DNA of 64,000 nt from DASXRC01 sp036506495 (GCA_036506495.1 DASXRQ010000130.1:19088-83087); one strand, 5' to 3'; counted from the stretch's first letter, positions 8,196 through 16,249 are shown. A program made the numbers and translations. Notes: a model not told the origin generated them from the sequence alone.

Positions 8196-9263
8196 CTACC
8201 AAGGGTCCCGGCCGCTGTCCTCCACGAGAACGCGGTAGACCCGTTCATAGCCCTCGACCATCACGCTCACGTCGTAGTGTCGGGTGACGTGGTCGCGACA
8301 GTCGGCCGGCCGCAGCGTCACCGCCCGATCGATGCCGGCGGCCAGCTCGTCCGGGGTGTCGCAGATGACGCCGGTGCGGCCGTCGTCGATGACCTCGGAC
8401 ACCGACCCGGAGCGCAGCGCCACCACCGGCGTACCGCAGGCCATCGCCTCGATCATCACCAGGCCGAACGGTTCCGGCCATTGCACGGGAAACAGCAAAC
8501 AGGCGGCCTCGCCGTACAGCTCGCACTTGCCGTCGAAGTCGCTCTCGCCGACATAGACCGCGTCGTCGCCGAGGCGGGGGCGGATGTGCTCGTCGAAGTA
8601 TTCCTCTTCCGCCGCTTCATTGACCTTGCCGGCAAGGACGATCCGTCGGTTGGCCGACCGTGCCGCGTCCAACGCGAGGTGTGCTCCCTTCTCCGGAACG
8701 AACCGGCCGAGGAAGAGCACGTAGTCCTCCTTGGCGGCGCGGAATGGGTAGTTGTCCACGTCGATGCCATTCGGAACGGTAGCCAGCCAGTTCAGGTCGG
8801 GCCCGTCGGTCCGCTGGGCGTCCGAAATGGCCACGAGGGACACCGCCTCGCCGAGTTCCCGGTAGTAGTCGCCCAACTCCCCATCCATGGGCCCGTGCAT
8901 CGTGGCGACTGTGGGCACGCTACGACCGAGTGCGGTGAGCGGTCCGGCGAGCGTGTGGTCGTGCACGACGTCCACATCGAGGTCGTCGACGATCCGGGCG
9001 GCAGCCGCCGCGTACATGACCTCCGGGCCGGGTTCGCCCAGCCGGTGCGACTGTGGCTCGTCGAAGACGCGCACGACCTTCCCGGGCATGTCGTCGGCTG
9101 CGTGGCCAATGAGGGTGACCCGGTGGCCGCGAGACACGAGACCACGGGTGAGGTCCGCGACGACGGCCTCGATTCCCCCGTACGCCTCCGGCGGGATGGA
9201 GAAGTACGGCGGAGCCACCATCGCGATTCTCAGCGATCGATCCGCCACGTGCTCGTCCGGCAT
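8196..9263 (-). CDS. Glycosyltransferase family 4
   Basis: The predicted protein has 355 residues. ATG 9263 was chosen because GGAGGG lies seven bases upstream; in-frame ATGs at 9278 and 9299 are possible. It has the GT-B fold of family 4: an N-terminal half with YGGIEAVVADLTRGLVSRGH and VVHDHT, and a C-terminal donor-binding half with LFLGRFVPEKG, WPEPFGLVMIEAMACGTPVVA and the E-x7-E motif in that last stretch. Such enzymes transfer a sugar from a nucleotide or lipid donor at the cytoplasmic membrane. Neighbours do not reveal the acceptor. It lies downstream of, and in the same direction as, the AAA+ ATPase gene. Confidence 0.88.
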   Translation of the reverse strand: MPDEHVADRSLRIAMVAPPYFSIPPEAYGGIEAVVADLTRGLVSRGHRVTLIGHAADDMPGKVVRVFDEPQSHRLGEPGPEVMYAAAAARIVDDLDVDVVHDHTLAGPLTALGRSVPTVATMHGPMDGELGDYYRELGEAVSLVAISDAQRTDGPDLNWLATVPNGIDVDNYPFRAAKEDYVLFLGRFVPEKGAHLALDAARSANRRIVLAGKVNEAAEEEYFDEHIRPRLGDDAVYVGESDFDGKCELYGEAACLLFPVQWPEPFGLVMIEAMACGTPVVALRSGSVSEVIDDGRTGVICDTPDELAAGIDRAVTLRPADCRDHVTRHYDVSVMVEGYERVYRVLVEDSGRDPW

Positions 9264-9373
9264 GTCCACGCCCTCCATCCGCCGCCGTGTCGCAGACATT
9301 GATACCCACTCGGACGGCGAATACCGCGCGCCGCGGCGGCGTGCTTCAGTCCACTGTCGAGCCTGGCATCGGG

Positions 9374-10897
9374 CTAGGCGGCAGCCGCGCGACGCAGCTC
9401 GGCGATGTGCCCCATCAGATCGCGCTGGTCGATCGGCGCCGGCGGGATACCCGTTCGCGCCTCCTGCATGGCCTTGGCCAGCTGGGCGCGGCGGAGGACC
9501 TCCTTGATGTCGGCGCCCGTCATGCCGTGGCCGGCGCGCGCCAGCTCCCGCGGATCGATGTCGTCGGCGAACATGCGGAACCCGGCCACCTCGTGCACGT
9601 CGATCAGCTGGCGGATCATCTTCGTGATGATCTCCGCGCGGCCGGTCTCATCAGGGGCCGGGATCGCGAGCTTGACGTCAAATCGCCCCGACCGGATCAG
9701 CGAGTCGTCCACCCGCTGGGGGAAGTTGGTCGTCGCGACCACGATGACATCCGGGTTGTCCTCGATGAGGTTGTTCATCTCCTGCTTGAAGATGCCCGCC
9801 ACCGCGTTGACCGCCTGGCTCGCGGCGTCGAACCCTCCGCCCGCGTAGCTGATGATGCTGTCGAACTCGTCGAAGAGCATGACGGTGGGATTGCGGTACT
9901 GACGGGCCTCGCGGAAGATCCGTTTGATGTTGCGCTCGGACGAGCCGAGCCACTTGTCGAGGATCTCGGGCGTACGGATCTCGCGGAAGTCGGCGCCGAC
10001 CTCGCTCGCCAGCGCCTGCGCGAGCATGGTCTTGCCGGTCCCGGGCGGGCCGTACATCAGGATGCCCTGCGGCCGTCGCGCCCCCCACCGCGCCATCACC
10101 TGGGGGTGCCGGAACGACACGGCGATCTGCCGGAACTGTGCGACGACGTCGTCGAGGCCGCCCACCTGGTCGAGCGTGACGTGCGGTCGGGTGGTCGCCC
10201 CGGGCGCCCGTCCGGCCGTTGACCGGGTCAGGACGTACCGTCGCCCGGCGAGTGCGTTGCGGTTGCTGGTGCCGGCCGCCAGCTCGGCGACGATCTCGAG
10301 CACCAGGCCGAACATCGAACCGATATGCCGCGACGACATCACGTCGATCGGCACCACGGCTCGAGCCGTGATCCGGTCGCCGTCGCCGTGAATCTCGCGA
10401 TACATCACCTTCGCTCGTAGCCCGGCCTGCTCATCCTCGCGAACCTCGGAGCGGACGATCCGGCCCTCGTCGGCCGTGTCCGGCTTGCTACCGCGTCGAT
10501 CCAGCCCGAGCCGCCGGGTCACCTCGGCGGTCGCCGCCTCCACACCGTCGACCACACGCGTCGCCCACTCGTCACCGGCCGCGGCACGGCGGGCCAAGAG
10601 CACGCCGATGGGGTGCGTGCGCAGCAGGGCCGGGCCGGCCGGGGTCTCGCGTTCGCCGCGCCGGCCGACGTGGATGGTGGCGTCCAGCAGGTAGACCGCA
10701 GACGCATCTTTGGTGCCGCTCGTGATCGTGAACCGGACCCGGCGTACCGGATCGGGAAACGCGGCGTCGTGTAACAGCTCGACCCGCCGCGCGGCGGCCT
10801 CGCGCAGGATCTCCGCGGCGTCCACGAGCGCAACAGTGGCGCCCTGGCACTCGAACGTGTCGATGTCCGGTCGCAGCCCGTACCTCAGGTCTGGCAT
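9374..10897 (-). CDS. Orphan AAA+ ATPase (classical AAA clade)
   Basis: A 507-residue protein. The N-terminal 215 residues match no domain that I recognise. One AAA module follows: GPPGTGKT at 283-290, Walker B VMLFDEFDS, sensor-1 ATTN and arginine finger RSGRFD, with a C-terminal helical lid around HGMTGADIKEVLRRA. The pore loop reads KWLGSSERNIKRIF, closer to p97 D2, Vps4 or katanin modules than to FtsH. No zinc-protease domain follows and no proteasome gene is near. It may be a protein unfoldase or remodeller. ATG 10897 is the only good start, since an in-frame TAA lies 24 bases upstream. Confidence 0.85.
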   Translation of the reverse strand: MPDLRYGLRPDIDTFECQGATVALVDAAEILREAAARRVELLHDAAFPDPVRRVRFTITSGTKDASAVYLLDATIHVGRRGERETPAGPALLRTHPIGVLLARRAAAGDEWATRVVDGVEAATAEVTRRLGLDRRGSKPDTADEGRIVRSEVREDEQAGLRAKVMYREIHGDGDRITARAVVPIDVMSSRHIGSMFGLVLEIVAELAAGTSNRNALAGRRYVLTRSTAGRAPGATTRPHVTLDQVGGLDDVVAQFRQIAVSFRHPQVMARWGARRPQGILMYGPPGTGKTMLAQALASEVGADFREIRTPEILDKWLGSSERNIKRIFREARQYRNPTVMLFDEFDSIISYAGGGFDAASQAVNAVAGIFKQEMNNLIEDNPDVIVVATTNFPQRVDDSLIRSGRFDVKLAIPAPDETGRAEIITKMIRQLIDVHEVAGFRMFADDIDPRELARAGHGMTGADIKEVLRRAQLAKAMQEARTGIPPAPIDQRDLMGHIAELRRAAAA

Positions 10898-10996
10898 GAA
10901 ACCCCACGTCAGTCGGCGCCGTTACCTCCGGAAAGTCTGACATGTGCGTCCCGGGTCGACCACCGAGGGACGGGCCGTCGCAGACCCAGTCATCCG

Positions 10997-11647
10997 TCAT
11001 GCGCCGTGCGAACTGTCCAGCCCGAGCACCCCCGCGGCCACGCGAGCGGCCAGTAGCTCGTCGTGCGGCGCTTGTCCAGCGAGCGCGATGACCGCGCCTT
11101 CGACCGCCCCGAGGAAGGCCAGCGCAACCGCTTTGGCCGGCGGCCCGGGCGGAATGGATCCATTTCTGCGCCCCGCTTCGATCAGGGTGGCGCAGCGTTT
11201 GACCAGCGTCCTTGAGATCCGCTGAATCTCGCGCCCGACCGGATGATCCTGGTCGCCGAACTCCACCCGCAACGCCATCATCACGCGGGCGACGTCTCGA
11301 CGGCAGAAGACGGTGTGGCGGCGCGCCAGCGCGATCAGCGCCGACACTGCATCGGGCTGGTTCTCCGCCGGCTCACCGACCTCGTGCCACCACGTCGTAT
11401 CGACCCATTCGACCACGGCGAGGGCCAGATCCTCCTTGTCCTTGAACTGGTGATACAGGGCGCCGCGCGTGTAGCCCGCCTCGCGCGCCACCTCTTCGAG
11501 CACCAGGTTGCCGTAGCCGTAACGGGAGAGGCCCTGGGCGGCCGCCTCCAGCAGCGCGCTGCGGGTGCGGGCACTCCGTTCGACCTGCGTCAAACGCCCT
11601 CGACCGGTCCGCGTTGTCGAGCGCGACCCTCGCTCACGTACATGCAT
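10997..11647 (-). CDS. TetR family transcriptional regulator
   Basis: The protein has 216 residues if translation starts at ATG 11647, which lies inside an 18-bp palindrome. The N-terminal HTH (about residues 23-70) has the TetR pattern: RSALLEAAAQGLSRYGYGNLVLEEVAREAGYTRGALYHQFKDKEDL. The helical ligand-binding domain follows. It is divergent from a short ORF and a DUF2867 gene and probably represses both sides through the palindrome. TAACAT on the minus strand, six bases before the ATG, could be a -10 for a leaderless message. The AAA+ gene starts 99 bases downstream in the same direction. Confidence 0.9.
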   Translation of the reverse strand: MHVRERGSRSTTRTGRGRLTQVERSARTRSALLEAAAQGLSRYGYGNLVLEEVAREAGYTRGALYHQFKDKEDLALAVVEWVDTTWWHEVGEPAENQPDAVSALIALARRHTVFCRRDVARVMMALRVEFGDQDHPVGREIQRISRTLVKRCATLIEAGRRNGSIPPGPPAKAVALAFLGAVEGAVIALAGQAPHDELLAARVAAGVLGLDSSHGA

Positions 11648-11653
11648 GTACGT
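11636..11653. promoter_or_regulatory. Perfect 18-bp palindrome, likely TetR operator
   Basis: ACGTACATGCATGTACGT is a perfect palindrome that covers the TetR start codon and adjoins possible -10 hexamers on both strands (TATGTT on plus at 11653-11658, TAACAT on minus). The position is typical for an autoregulatory TetR operator in a divergent promoter region. Confidence 0.65.
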
Positions 11654-11698
11654 ATGTTACCGTTGCCAAGTCAGCAGGACCGACCGGAGGAGGTCCCG

Positions 11699-11773
11699 AT
11701 GCATCCCTTCCGGCCACTCGCGGCCGCCGTGGCTCTTCGCGACCGTACGGCCGCCGAACTGGCGCGGACATGA
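11699..11773 (+). CDS. Short 24-codon upstream ORF coupled to DUF2867 gene
   Basis: GGAGGAGG five bases before ATG 11699 is one of the strongest ribosome binding sites in the window. The ORF encodes MHPFRPLAAAVALRDRTAAE and four more residues, then stops at TGA 11771-11773, which overlaps the ATG of the DUF2867 gene (ATGA). The DUF2867 start itself has no good RBS. The short ORF may therefore bring ribosomes to the downstream gene by coupling. Whether the peptide itself has a role is unknown; it has no membrane segment. Confidence 0.5.
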   Translation: MHPFRPLAAAVALRDRTAAELART

Positions 11774-12366
11774 GGCTGCCGAGCACGGCGCACACCTCTC
11801 GGCCGTGGCGGATCCACGAGCTGACGCCGGACTTCCGCCTGGAAGACGTGTGGGAGCTGCAGACGCCCGGCGGCCCCGACGACTTCCATCGGCTGGTGGC
11901 GGGAATCGTCGGCGGTGACCCCGCGCGAGGCTCCTCCCACGCCGCCCGAGCGCTGTGGGCGATCCGCTGGCGGCTCGGCGAGCTGCTCGGCTTGGATCGC
12001 GACGACGCCGGCATCGGCTCCCGGGTGCCGACGCTGCGCGACCGGCTGCCGACGGATCTACGCGATGCCCCGGGCCCGGACTTCGCCGCGCTCCCCTTCA
12101 TCTCGCTGTACCTGATCGACGACGAGTTCGCGGCCGAGATTGCCAACCGGACCATGCACGGTGTGCTCCACCTCGGCTGGGTTCCGGACGGGACCGGCGG
12201 CTACCACGGCCAGATGGCGGTGTTGGTAAAGCCGAACGGGTTGCTCGGGAGGGCCTACATGGCCGGGATCAGGCCGTTCCGCCATCTGATCGTCTACCCG
12301 GCGGCCACGCGGGAGATCGAGCGGCAGTGGCGAGCTCGGGCCAGTGAGGCCTCCCGTGAGGACTAG
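11770..12366 (+). CDS. DUF2867 domain protein
   Basis: The gene encodes 198 residues. It resembles actinobacterial DUF2867 proteins through WAIRWRLGELLGLDRDDAG, ANRTMHGVLHLGWVPDG, GYHGQMAVLVKPNG and PFRHLIVYPA. The function of the family is unknown; related domains occur fused to or beside NAD-binding oxidoreductases. The ATG overlaps the stop of the 24-codon ORF. A divergent TetR gene and a palindrome upstream suggest the gene is induced by a small ligand. Confidence 0.82.
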   Translation: MRLPSTAHTSRPWRIHELTPDFRLEDVWELQTPGGPDDFHRLVAGIVGGDPARGSSHAARALWAIRWRLGELLGLDRDDAGIGSRVPTLRDRLPTDLRDAPGPDFAALPFISLYLIDDEFAAEIANRTMHGVLHLGWVPDGTGGYHGQMAVLVKPNGLLGRAYMAGIRPFRHLIVYPAATREIERQWRARASEASRED

Positions 12367-12486
12367 ATCCGCATCACGACGTGCCTGCGCGTGGGCCTGA
12401 GATCAGGCCACTGGCGCAGATGGCGTCGCGTCCCTTACACGATGCCGGGTGTCGCCTGGCGACGGCGGCGGCCGACGACGGGGCAG

Positions 12487-12774
12487 CTAACACTGATAGA
12501 CATCGCGACGGTGGTCGACATCGACGACCGTGACTGCGCGGCTGGCTTCGTCGACCCGGTAGATAATTCGGTACGTGCCACGGCGGGCACTGAACCGGTC
12601 TGCAAACGGCGGAAGCAGCCTCTTGCCGACCCGGTACGGGTCACGCACGAGCGGTCCGATCATGAATTCGTACGCGGCGATGGCAATCGGCTCTGGCGGC
12701 CGTTCGACAAGCGCCCGTCGTACGGTCGGCGTGGTGCGCAAACTGTACGGCTCGGCGGACTCGTCGTCGCTCAC
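12487..12774 (-). CDS. RelE/ParE-family toxin
   Basis: A 95-residue protein with the RelE-like core: FADRFSARRGTYRIIYRVDEASRAVTVVDVDHRRDVY, including the conserved Arg-rich turn and a C-terminal HR.DVY motif. RelE toxins cut mRNA at the ribosome. The N-terminal 25 residues include a short extension (SDDESAEPYSLRTTP). The ATG overlaps the stop of the antitoxin gene (ATGA), so this is a standard antitoxin-first type II operon. Confidence 0.88.
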   Translation of the reverse strand: MSDDESAEPYSLRTTPTVRRALVERPPEPIAIAAYEFMIGPLVRDPYRVGKRLLPPFADRFSARRGTYRIIYRVDEASRAVTVVDVDHRRDVYQC

Positions 12775-13055
12775 GCGGCCGGGGAGCGGCGTCGCCGGAT
12801 GGTGTCGGCGAGCTCGTCAGCCGAGACCACCTCACCCCGGGCCAGCTCGGCGTCGGACTCCGCCAGCCGCCGCAGCGTCGCCGGGTCGCTCAGGATCGCC
12901 AGCGTCTCTTCTAGCCGCTCCAGGTCCTCGACGGCGACCAAGACTGCCGACGGCCGGCCATGCACGGTTACGGTTATCCGCTCGTGGTGGTCATGGACTC
13001 GGCCCACCAACTCCGATAGGTGTGCCTTCACTTCGCCCAACGGCATCGCTTCCAT
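12771..13055 (-). CDS. Phd/YefM-family antitoxin
   Basis: The antitoxin has 94 residues from ATG 13055: MEAMPLGEVKAHLSELVGRV is the typical DNA-binding N-terminus of Phd/YefM proteins, and GRPSAVLVAVEDLERLEETL follows. The acidic C-terminal tail (SDAELARGEVVSADELADTI) would wrap the toxin. Earlier in-frame starts were rejected because they run across an inverted repeat that fits the operon's own operator. The four-base overlap with the toxin gene supports co-translation. Confidence 0.9.
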   Translation of the reverse strand: MEAMPLGEVKAHLSELVGRVHDHHERITVTVHGRPSAVLVAVEDLERLEETLAILSDPATLRRLAESDAELARGEVVSADELADTIRRRRSPAA

Positions 13056-13071
13056 GGTCAAAAGTATGACC
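13056..13071 (-). promoter_or_regulatory. Inverted repeat and -10 region of the TA operon
   Basis: GGTCA-N6-TGACC directly precedes the antitoxin ATG. On the coding strand the sequence between the arms is TACTTT, which can serve as the -10, giving a leaderless message that the antitoxin (or toxin-antitoxin complex) could repress at this site. Confidence 0.55.
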
Positions 13072-13320
13072 AAAACCGGATCCGCGTCTACTGGCGATGC
13101 GCGTCGATCCTGATGGCGTAGCACTGCTTCACCGCCGGATCTGTGTGCGACGGTCGAACAACTTTGAGCTCGGCTGCCGAGCTGGCGCGCCGACAGGCGA
13201 GGGCGGACGACGGTTCGGGTAGCTGACAAGCTTGCGTGACACGCTGACGCACGCGTCCGGCCCAGAACGGCGCACTACCGAGACCGCATCATCTGCGAGA
13301 ACGGGTGGCGAGCAGTGGGA

Positions 13321-13887
13321 TCAGACTTTGGTGCGCATGACCCACCGCCACTTCGCGATCTTCCGTCCCCGCGTGAAGCCGTATCGCGCAAACAACTCCT
13401 CCGGTCCGGTGTGCAGGTAAGCGCCACGCTGCGGCGGCCGCTGCTCGGTCTGCTCTGGATAGGCCTCGACGACGCCGCCGCCGGCCCGCCTGATCTCGTC
13501 GAGTGCCGCCGCGACCGCAGCGGCGGCGACGCCCTTGCCGCGGTCCTTCGCGTTGGTGAAGACGCAGCCGATCCGCCAGTCCGGCGGATCGTCGGCCCCT
13601 TGGTCGTAGGTGCGCCGGTTCTTGATGTTGGGAAGTTCCGGCGGCGGGCCGAACTGGCACCAGCCGACGCAGTGGTCACCGTCGTAGACGAGCACCTGGT
13701 GGACCGTTCCGCCCGTCACGTGCCGACGCTTCGCCTCCCGGTTTCCTTCACGGGTGTGCCCGACACCGACACCCTCCGGGTGGAATCCTATGCACCAGCA
13801 ACCACCCCACACGCCGTTGTTGGCCTCGACGAGCGCGGCGAAGTCGTCCCAGGTCTCCGGCGTGAGCATCCGAGTCGTCAACGTCAT
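13321..13887 (-). CDS. GNAT family N-acetyltransferase
   Basis: A 188-residue protein from ATG 13887, with GAGGG just upstream. The acetyl-CoA site appears as TNAKDRGKGVAAAAVAAALDEIRRAGGG, and the strand before it as DWRIGCVF. The C-terminal part (ELFARYGFTRGRKIAKWRWVMR) is typical of GNAT ends. Two Trp/Cys-rich stretches (GVWGGCWCIGFHPEG and GDHCVGWCQFGPP) are characteristic of a group of actinobacterial GNAT proteins of unknown substrate. It lies in the accessory island between two toxin-antitoxin pairs but shows no link to either. Confidence 0.87.
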   Translation of the reverse strand: MTLTTRMLTPETWDDFAALVEANNGVWGGCWCIGFHPEGVGVGHTREGNREAKRRHVTGGTVHQVLVYDGDHCVGWCQFGPPPELPNIKNRRTYDQGADDPPDWRIGCVFTNAKDRGKGVAAAAVAAALDEIRRAGGGVVEAYPEQTEQRPPQRGAYLHTGPEELFARYGFTRGRKIAKWRWVMRTKV

Positions 13888-14512
13888 ACCCTCAGTGTGA
13901 CCGAGCGGCCTGACATAACCGCGATGCATTAGCCCTACCCCAGGTACATGCGGACGTCGCCACGCAAAGACAGCTGGCGTCGTATCGACCACCAAATCGC
14001 CCTGCCGCTGCCGAGGTGGCCGAATCGGCCTGTCGCAGTGCAGACGCCTGACTTGAATTCAACGCACTCTTCTGCCGCGGGAAGTGCGCGGTGATGACTC
14101 AACCGGGGCTACGCGTCGCGCGATTCTGATGCCTGACCGGCCAAGACTCGCTCGGACCGACGAAACGGTGCTGGCGACGGAGCGCCGGAGCTTGAATGGG
14201 CCACAACGTCTCCACAACGACGTGTGGCCTCGGGTCGGTTCCGCGGCGCGGTTCGCATCGGCTGCCACAGTGGCCCTGCCGTCGGCTTCAGTACCTCGCT
14301 CACGGCTGAACTCATGGGACCGTTGACCGAACGGTTCGGGTGCTGCTATATCGGTTTCGCGTTTGCCCAGCTCATGTGCTGTTGGTGGGCCTGACGATAC
14401 AGAATGCGAACACCGCCATCACCGTGGCGGGACGCCCGCTGCCGACGCGTTTGGCCAGGTCGCGGGCAGAGTAAGTACCGGGCGCCGCGCTGTGGGGGAT
14501 CGTGGCTGATGT
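13888..14512. other. Gene-poor spacer in accessory island
   Basis: These 625 bases hold no reading frame with convincing codon use on either strand and visibly lower GC than the surrounding genes. No transposon ends, tRNA or strong dyads were seen. It is probably decayed DNA of the accessory island. Confidence 0.5.
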
Positions 14513-15004
14513 TCAGCGGCGCCGGTGGCGGCGCATGCCGTCGACTTTGGCCGCGAACTCGCGGGGGCGCAGGATCGGTGTACCGCGCCAGGGCGACATC
14601 GAGGTGAGGTCGGTGTCCTCCGACACGACGAGCAACGCACCGACTTCGGCGGCAAGGTCCAGGATGCGGTTGTCCTCGTGGTCGCGGCAGTCGTGGACAG
14701 TCGCTGGCGGGTCGATGATGCCGCCACCGCTGTGGTCTGTCACTTCCGCCAGCACGCGGAGGTAGAGCTCAGCCTTTTCTTCTGTCCACTTGAGACCCTC
14801 GGTAAGGACCCGGGCGGTGTTGTCCAGGATGTGGGGCGACAGCCAGAGTCCGAACTCGGCGGCGTCAACGATGATGCCCAGACAGTCGGCGTAGGCGTTG
14901 CCCGAGGTGGGCGGGGGCGAGGGCCACGAACGGAACGGGCTGTTGCCGCCCGCGGCGGCGCCCACGAGGACGTTGACGTCGAAGACGACGGGGATCGGTG
15001 CCAC
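14513..15004 (-). CDS. PIN-domain ribonuclease toxin (VapC-like)
   Basis: A 163-residue protein with PIN-fold features: VVFDVNVLVGAA at the N-terminus carries the first acidic residue, and DHEDNRILDLAAEVGALLVVSEDTDL carries the remaining conserved acids. This is the longer PIN variant annotated as the toxin component of type II systems; such proteins cleave RNA with bound Mg2+. It begins eight bases after the stop of a small ribbon-helix-helix-like gene, its probable antitoxin. Confidence 0.85.
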   Translation of the reverse strand: MAPIPVVFDVNVLVGAAAGGNSPFRSWPSPPPTSGNAYADCLGIIVDAAEFGLWLSPHILDNTARVLTEGLKWTEEKAELYLRVLAEVTDHSGGGIIDPPATVHDCRDHEDNRILDLAAEVGALLVVSEDTDLTSMSPWRGTPILRPREFAAKVDGMRRHRRR

Positions 15005-15012
15005 GGCTTGTG

Positions 15013-15264
15013 TCAGGACCGGCCCTTGAGGACCCTCCGGGTCACATCCGCGACGTCGTCGATCGTCAGTCCCTCGGCGGCGAGCGTGCTCTGACCGTAC
15101 GCCTGCAACTCCCGCAGTTCCTCGGCAAGCTTCACCGACCGCATGACCTTCAGCGTGGCGCGAAGGTACGCCGACCGGTTGCCGTTGCCGAAGTACTCCA
15201 CCAACTCATCCAGGACCGGCCGGTCCTCGTCAGCCACCGCGAATCCCAGCGTCGATGTGCTCAC
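15013..15264 (-). CDS. Ribbon-helix-helix-like antitoxin of PIN toxin
   Basis: An 83-residue protein. The middle part (YFGNGNRSAYLRATLKVMRSVKLAEELREL) resembles the beta-strand/helix/helix region of RHH DNA-binding antitoxins. The C-terminal LTIDDVADVTRRVLKGRS would contact the toxin. Its position directly upstream of the PIN gene, in the same direction, supports the antitoxin call; the sequence itself is less diagnostic. Confidence 0.75.
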   Translation of the reverse strand: MSTSTLGFAVADEDRPVLDELVEYFGNGNRSAYLRATLKVMRSVKLAEELRELQAYGQSTLAAEGLTIDDVADVTRRVLKGRS

Positions 15265-15404
15265 GGCCTTACCCTCAGTCCCTCACCCGTTCTTCAGCCA
15301 AACTACTTGGGCTGCATTCCAGATGCAATGTACCGCATCTGCTGCCGGGCCGGCTCCCTCCCGGCGACTGCGAAGCGAGTTCGTCCTGCCAGTCATGCCT
15401 GAAC

Positions 15405-15433
15405 TTGCCATGAACACGCACGAAATGTAGAGT
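15405..15433 (+). promoter_or_regulatory. Housekeeping-type promoter (TTGCCA-17-TAGAGT)
   Basis: TTGCCA at 15405-15410 and TAGAGT at 15428-15433 are separated by exactly 17 bases, close to the actinobacterial principal-sigma consensus. Transcription would begin near 15440, about 30 bases before the GTG of the small gene that follows. Confidence 0.6.
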
Positions 15434-15468
15434 CATGGTGTGTTCACGGCGAGAAGTGGGGTGGCGAC

Positions 15469-15810
15469 GTGGATGAAGTGATGAGCCGTGCTCTGGCGGC
15501 AGGAGCCCGCGCATTCGCAGACGTGCTCGATCAGGAACTGCAGCCACAGTCCGTCCGAGCCCCGGACAAGCCCGTTGCTGGAAGCGCGGACAGCATGTAC
15601 GAGGTTCTCAGCTCGGTGGCGCGCATCAACGACAACGAGCGCCGAGGTGTAACGGACGACGAGAGCCGGAGCATCTCCGCGCGTGCCGGCATGGACAACC
15701 GTGGAATGGCTGGCTACTACAACGCGGGTCTGCTCGTCATGCGACCGGACGGAAGATGGATCACGGACGTCGGCCGTGAGCGGCTTGGTCGACTGCACGG
15801 ACACGACTGA
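15469..15810 (+). CDS. Small hypothetical protein, possible DNA-binding
   Basis: The product has 113 residues from GTG 15469, preceded by a GTGGGGTGG stretch and a good promoter. The second half (GVTDDESRSISARAGMDNRGMAGYYNAGLLVMRPDGRWITDVGRERL) has a helix-turn-helix or winged-helix look: a short helix pair followed by a beta hairpin. I do not recognise a named family. The gene lies inside the accessory island, just before a recombinase fragment, so it may be a leftover element gene. Confidence 0.6.
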   Translation: MDEVMSRALAAGARAFADVLDQELQPQSVRAPDKPVAGSADSMYEVLSSVARINDNERRGVTDDESRSISARAGMDNRGMAGYYNAGLLVMRPDGRWITDVGRERLGRLHGHD

Positions 15811-15875
15811 GTGTCGAGCTGCTTGCGCCGACCTCACGGGGGACGGCCTCGGTCGCCCAGCCCACAAGCCATCCA

Positions 15876-16100
15876 GCACTGCGCGACCACCTCGCCGACG
15901 TACTCGACCACGGCACACCCGGCCAACGCAAAGCCGTCATTGAAACCCACGTCTCCGAGATCAAGATCGAGGGAAACCGGCTCATCCCGATCTTCCGCGT
16001 GCCCATCAACGATGGGCGGACCGACGAGACGGCCAACCCAACCGCTACAGCATTTCGCGCACAAGCGCGGGTTGTGGGCCGCCAGGGACTCGAACCCTGA
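15876..16100 (+). pseudogene. C-terminal fragment of a serine recombinase ending in tRNA-Lys
   Basis: In the frame ending at TGA 16098-16100 the translation reads LRDHLADVLDHGTPGQRK, then AVIETHVSEIKIEG and NRLIPIFRVP. This is the typical C-terminus of large serine recombinases carried by actinobacterial integrative elements. The catalytic N-terminal domain, recombinase domain and zinc ribbon are all missing. The frame continues over the 3' end of tRNA-Lys, giving VGRQGLEP, as usual for elements whose recombinase gene abuts its attachment site. It is a remnant of a lost or decayed element. Confidence 0.75.
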
Positions 16101-16147
16101 ACCAACGGATTAAAAGTCCGCTGCTCTGCCAGTTGAGCTAGCGGCCC
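16075..16147 (-). tRNA. tRNA-Lys (anticodon UUU)
   Basis: The 73-base gene folds as a cloverleaf. The acceptor stem is GGGCCGC/GCGGCCC with discriminator A, the D arm GCTC/GAGC, the anticodon stem GCGGA/TCCGT with loop CTTTTAA (anticodon TTT), and the T arm CAGGG-TTCGAGT-CCCTG. CCA is not encoded. Its 3' part is shared with the end of the recombinase fragment, which marks it as an integration site. Confidence 0.95.
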
Positions 16148-16249
16148 GTTGCCGAACAGGCTACCCGCCGCCGGCCGACCGGACGCGTCGCGCGCCGACC
16201 GTCGATCAAGGCCATCCGCGTCGATCATGGGCTAGCTGCCGTGATTCGA

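Noticed and set aside
15433..15918. 161-codon minus-strand frame
   Set aside because: Opposite the small gene at 15469-15810, which has a good promoter and plausible codon use; the minus frame has neither.
15811..16113. 100-codon plus-strand frame before tRNA-Lys
   Set aside because: The neighbouring frame carries the clear serine-recombinase C-terminus; this frame is Ser/Pro/Thr-rich noise.
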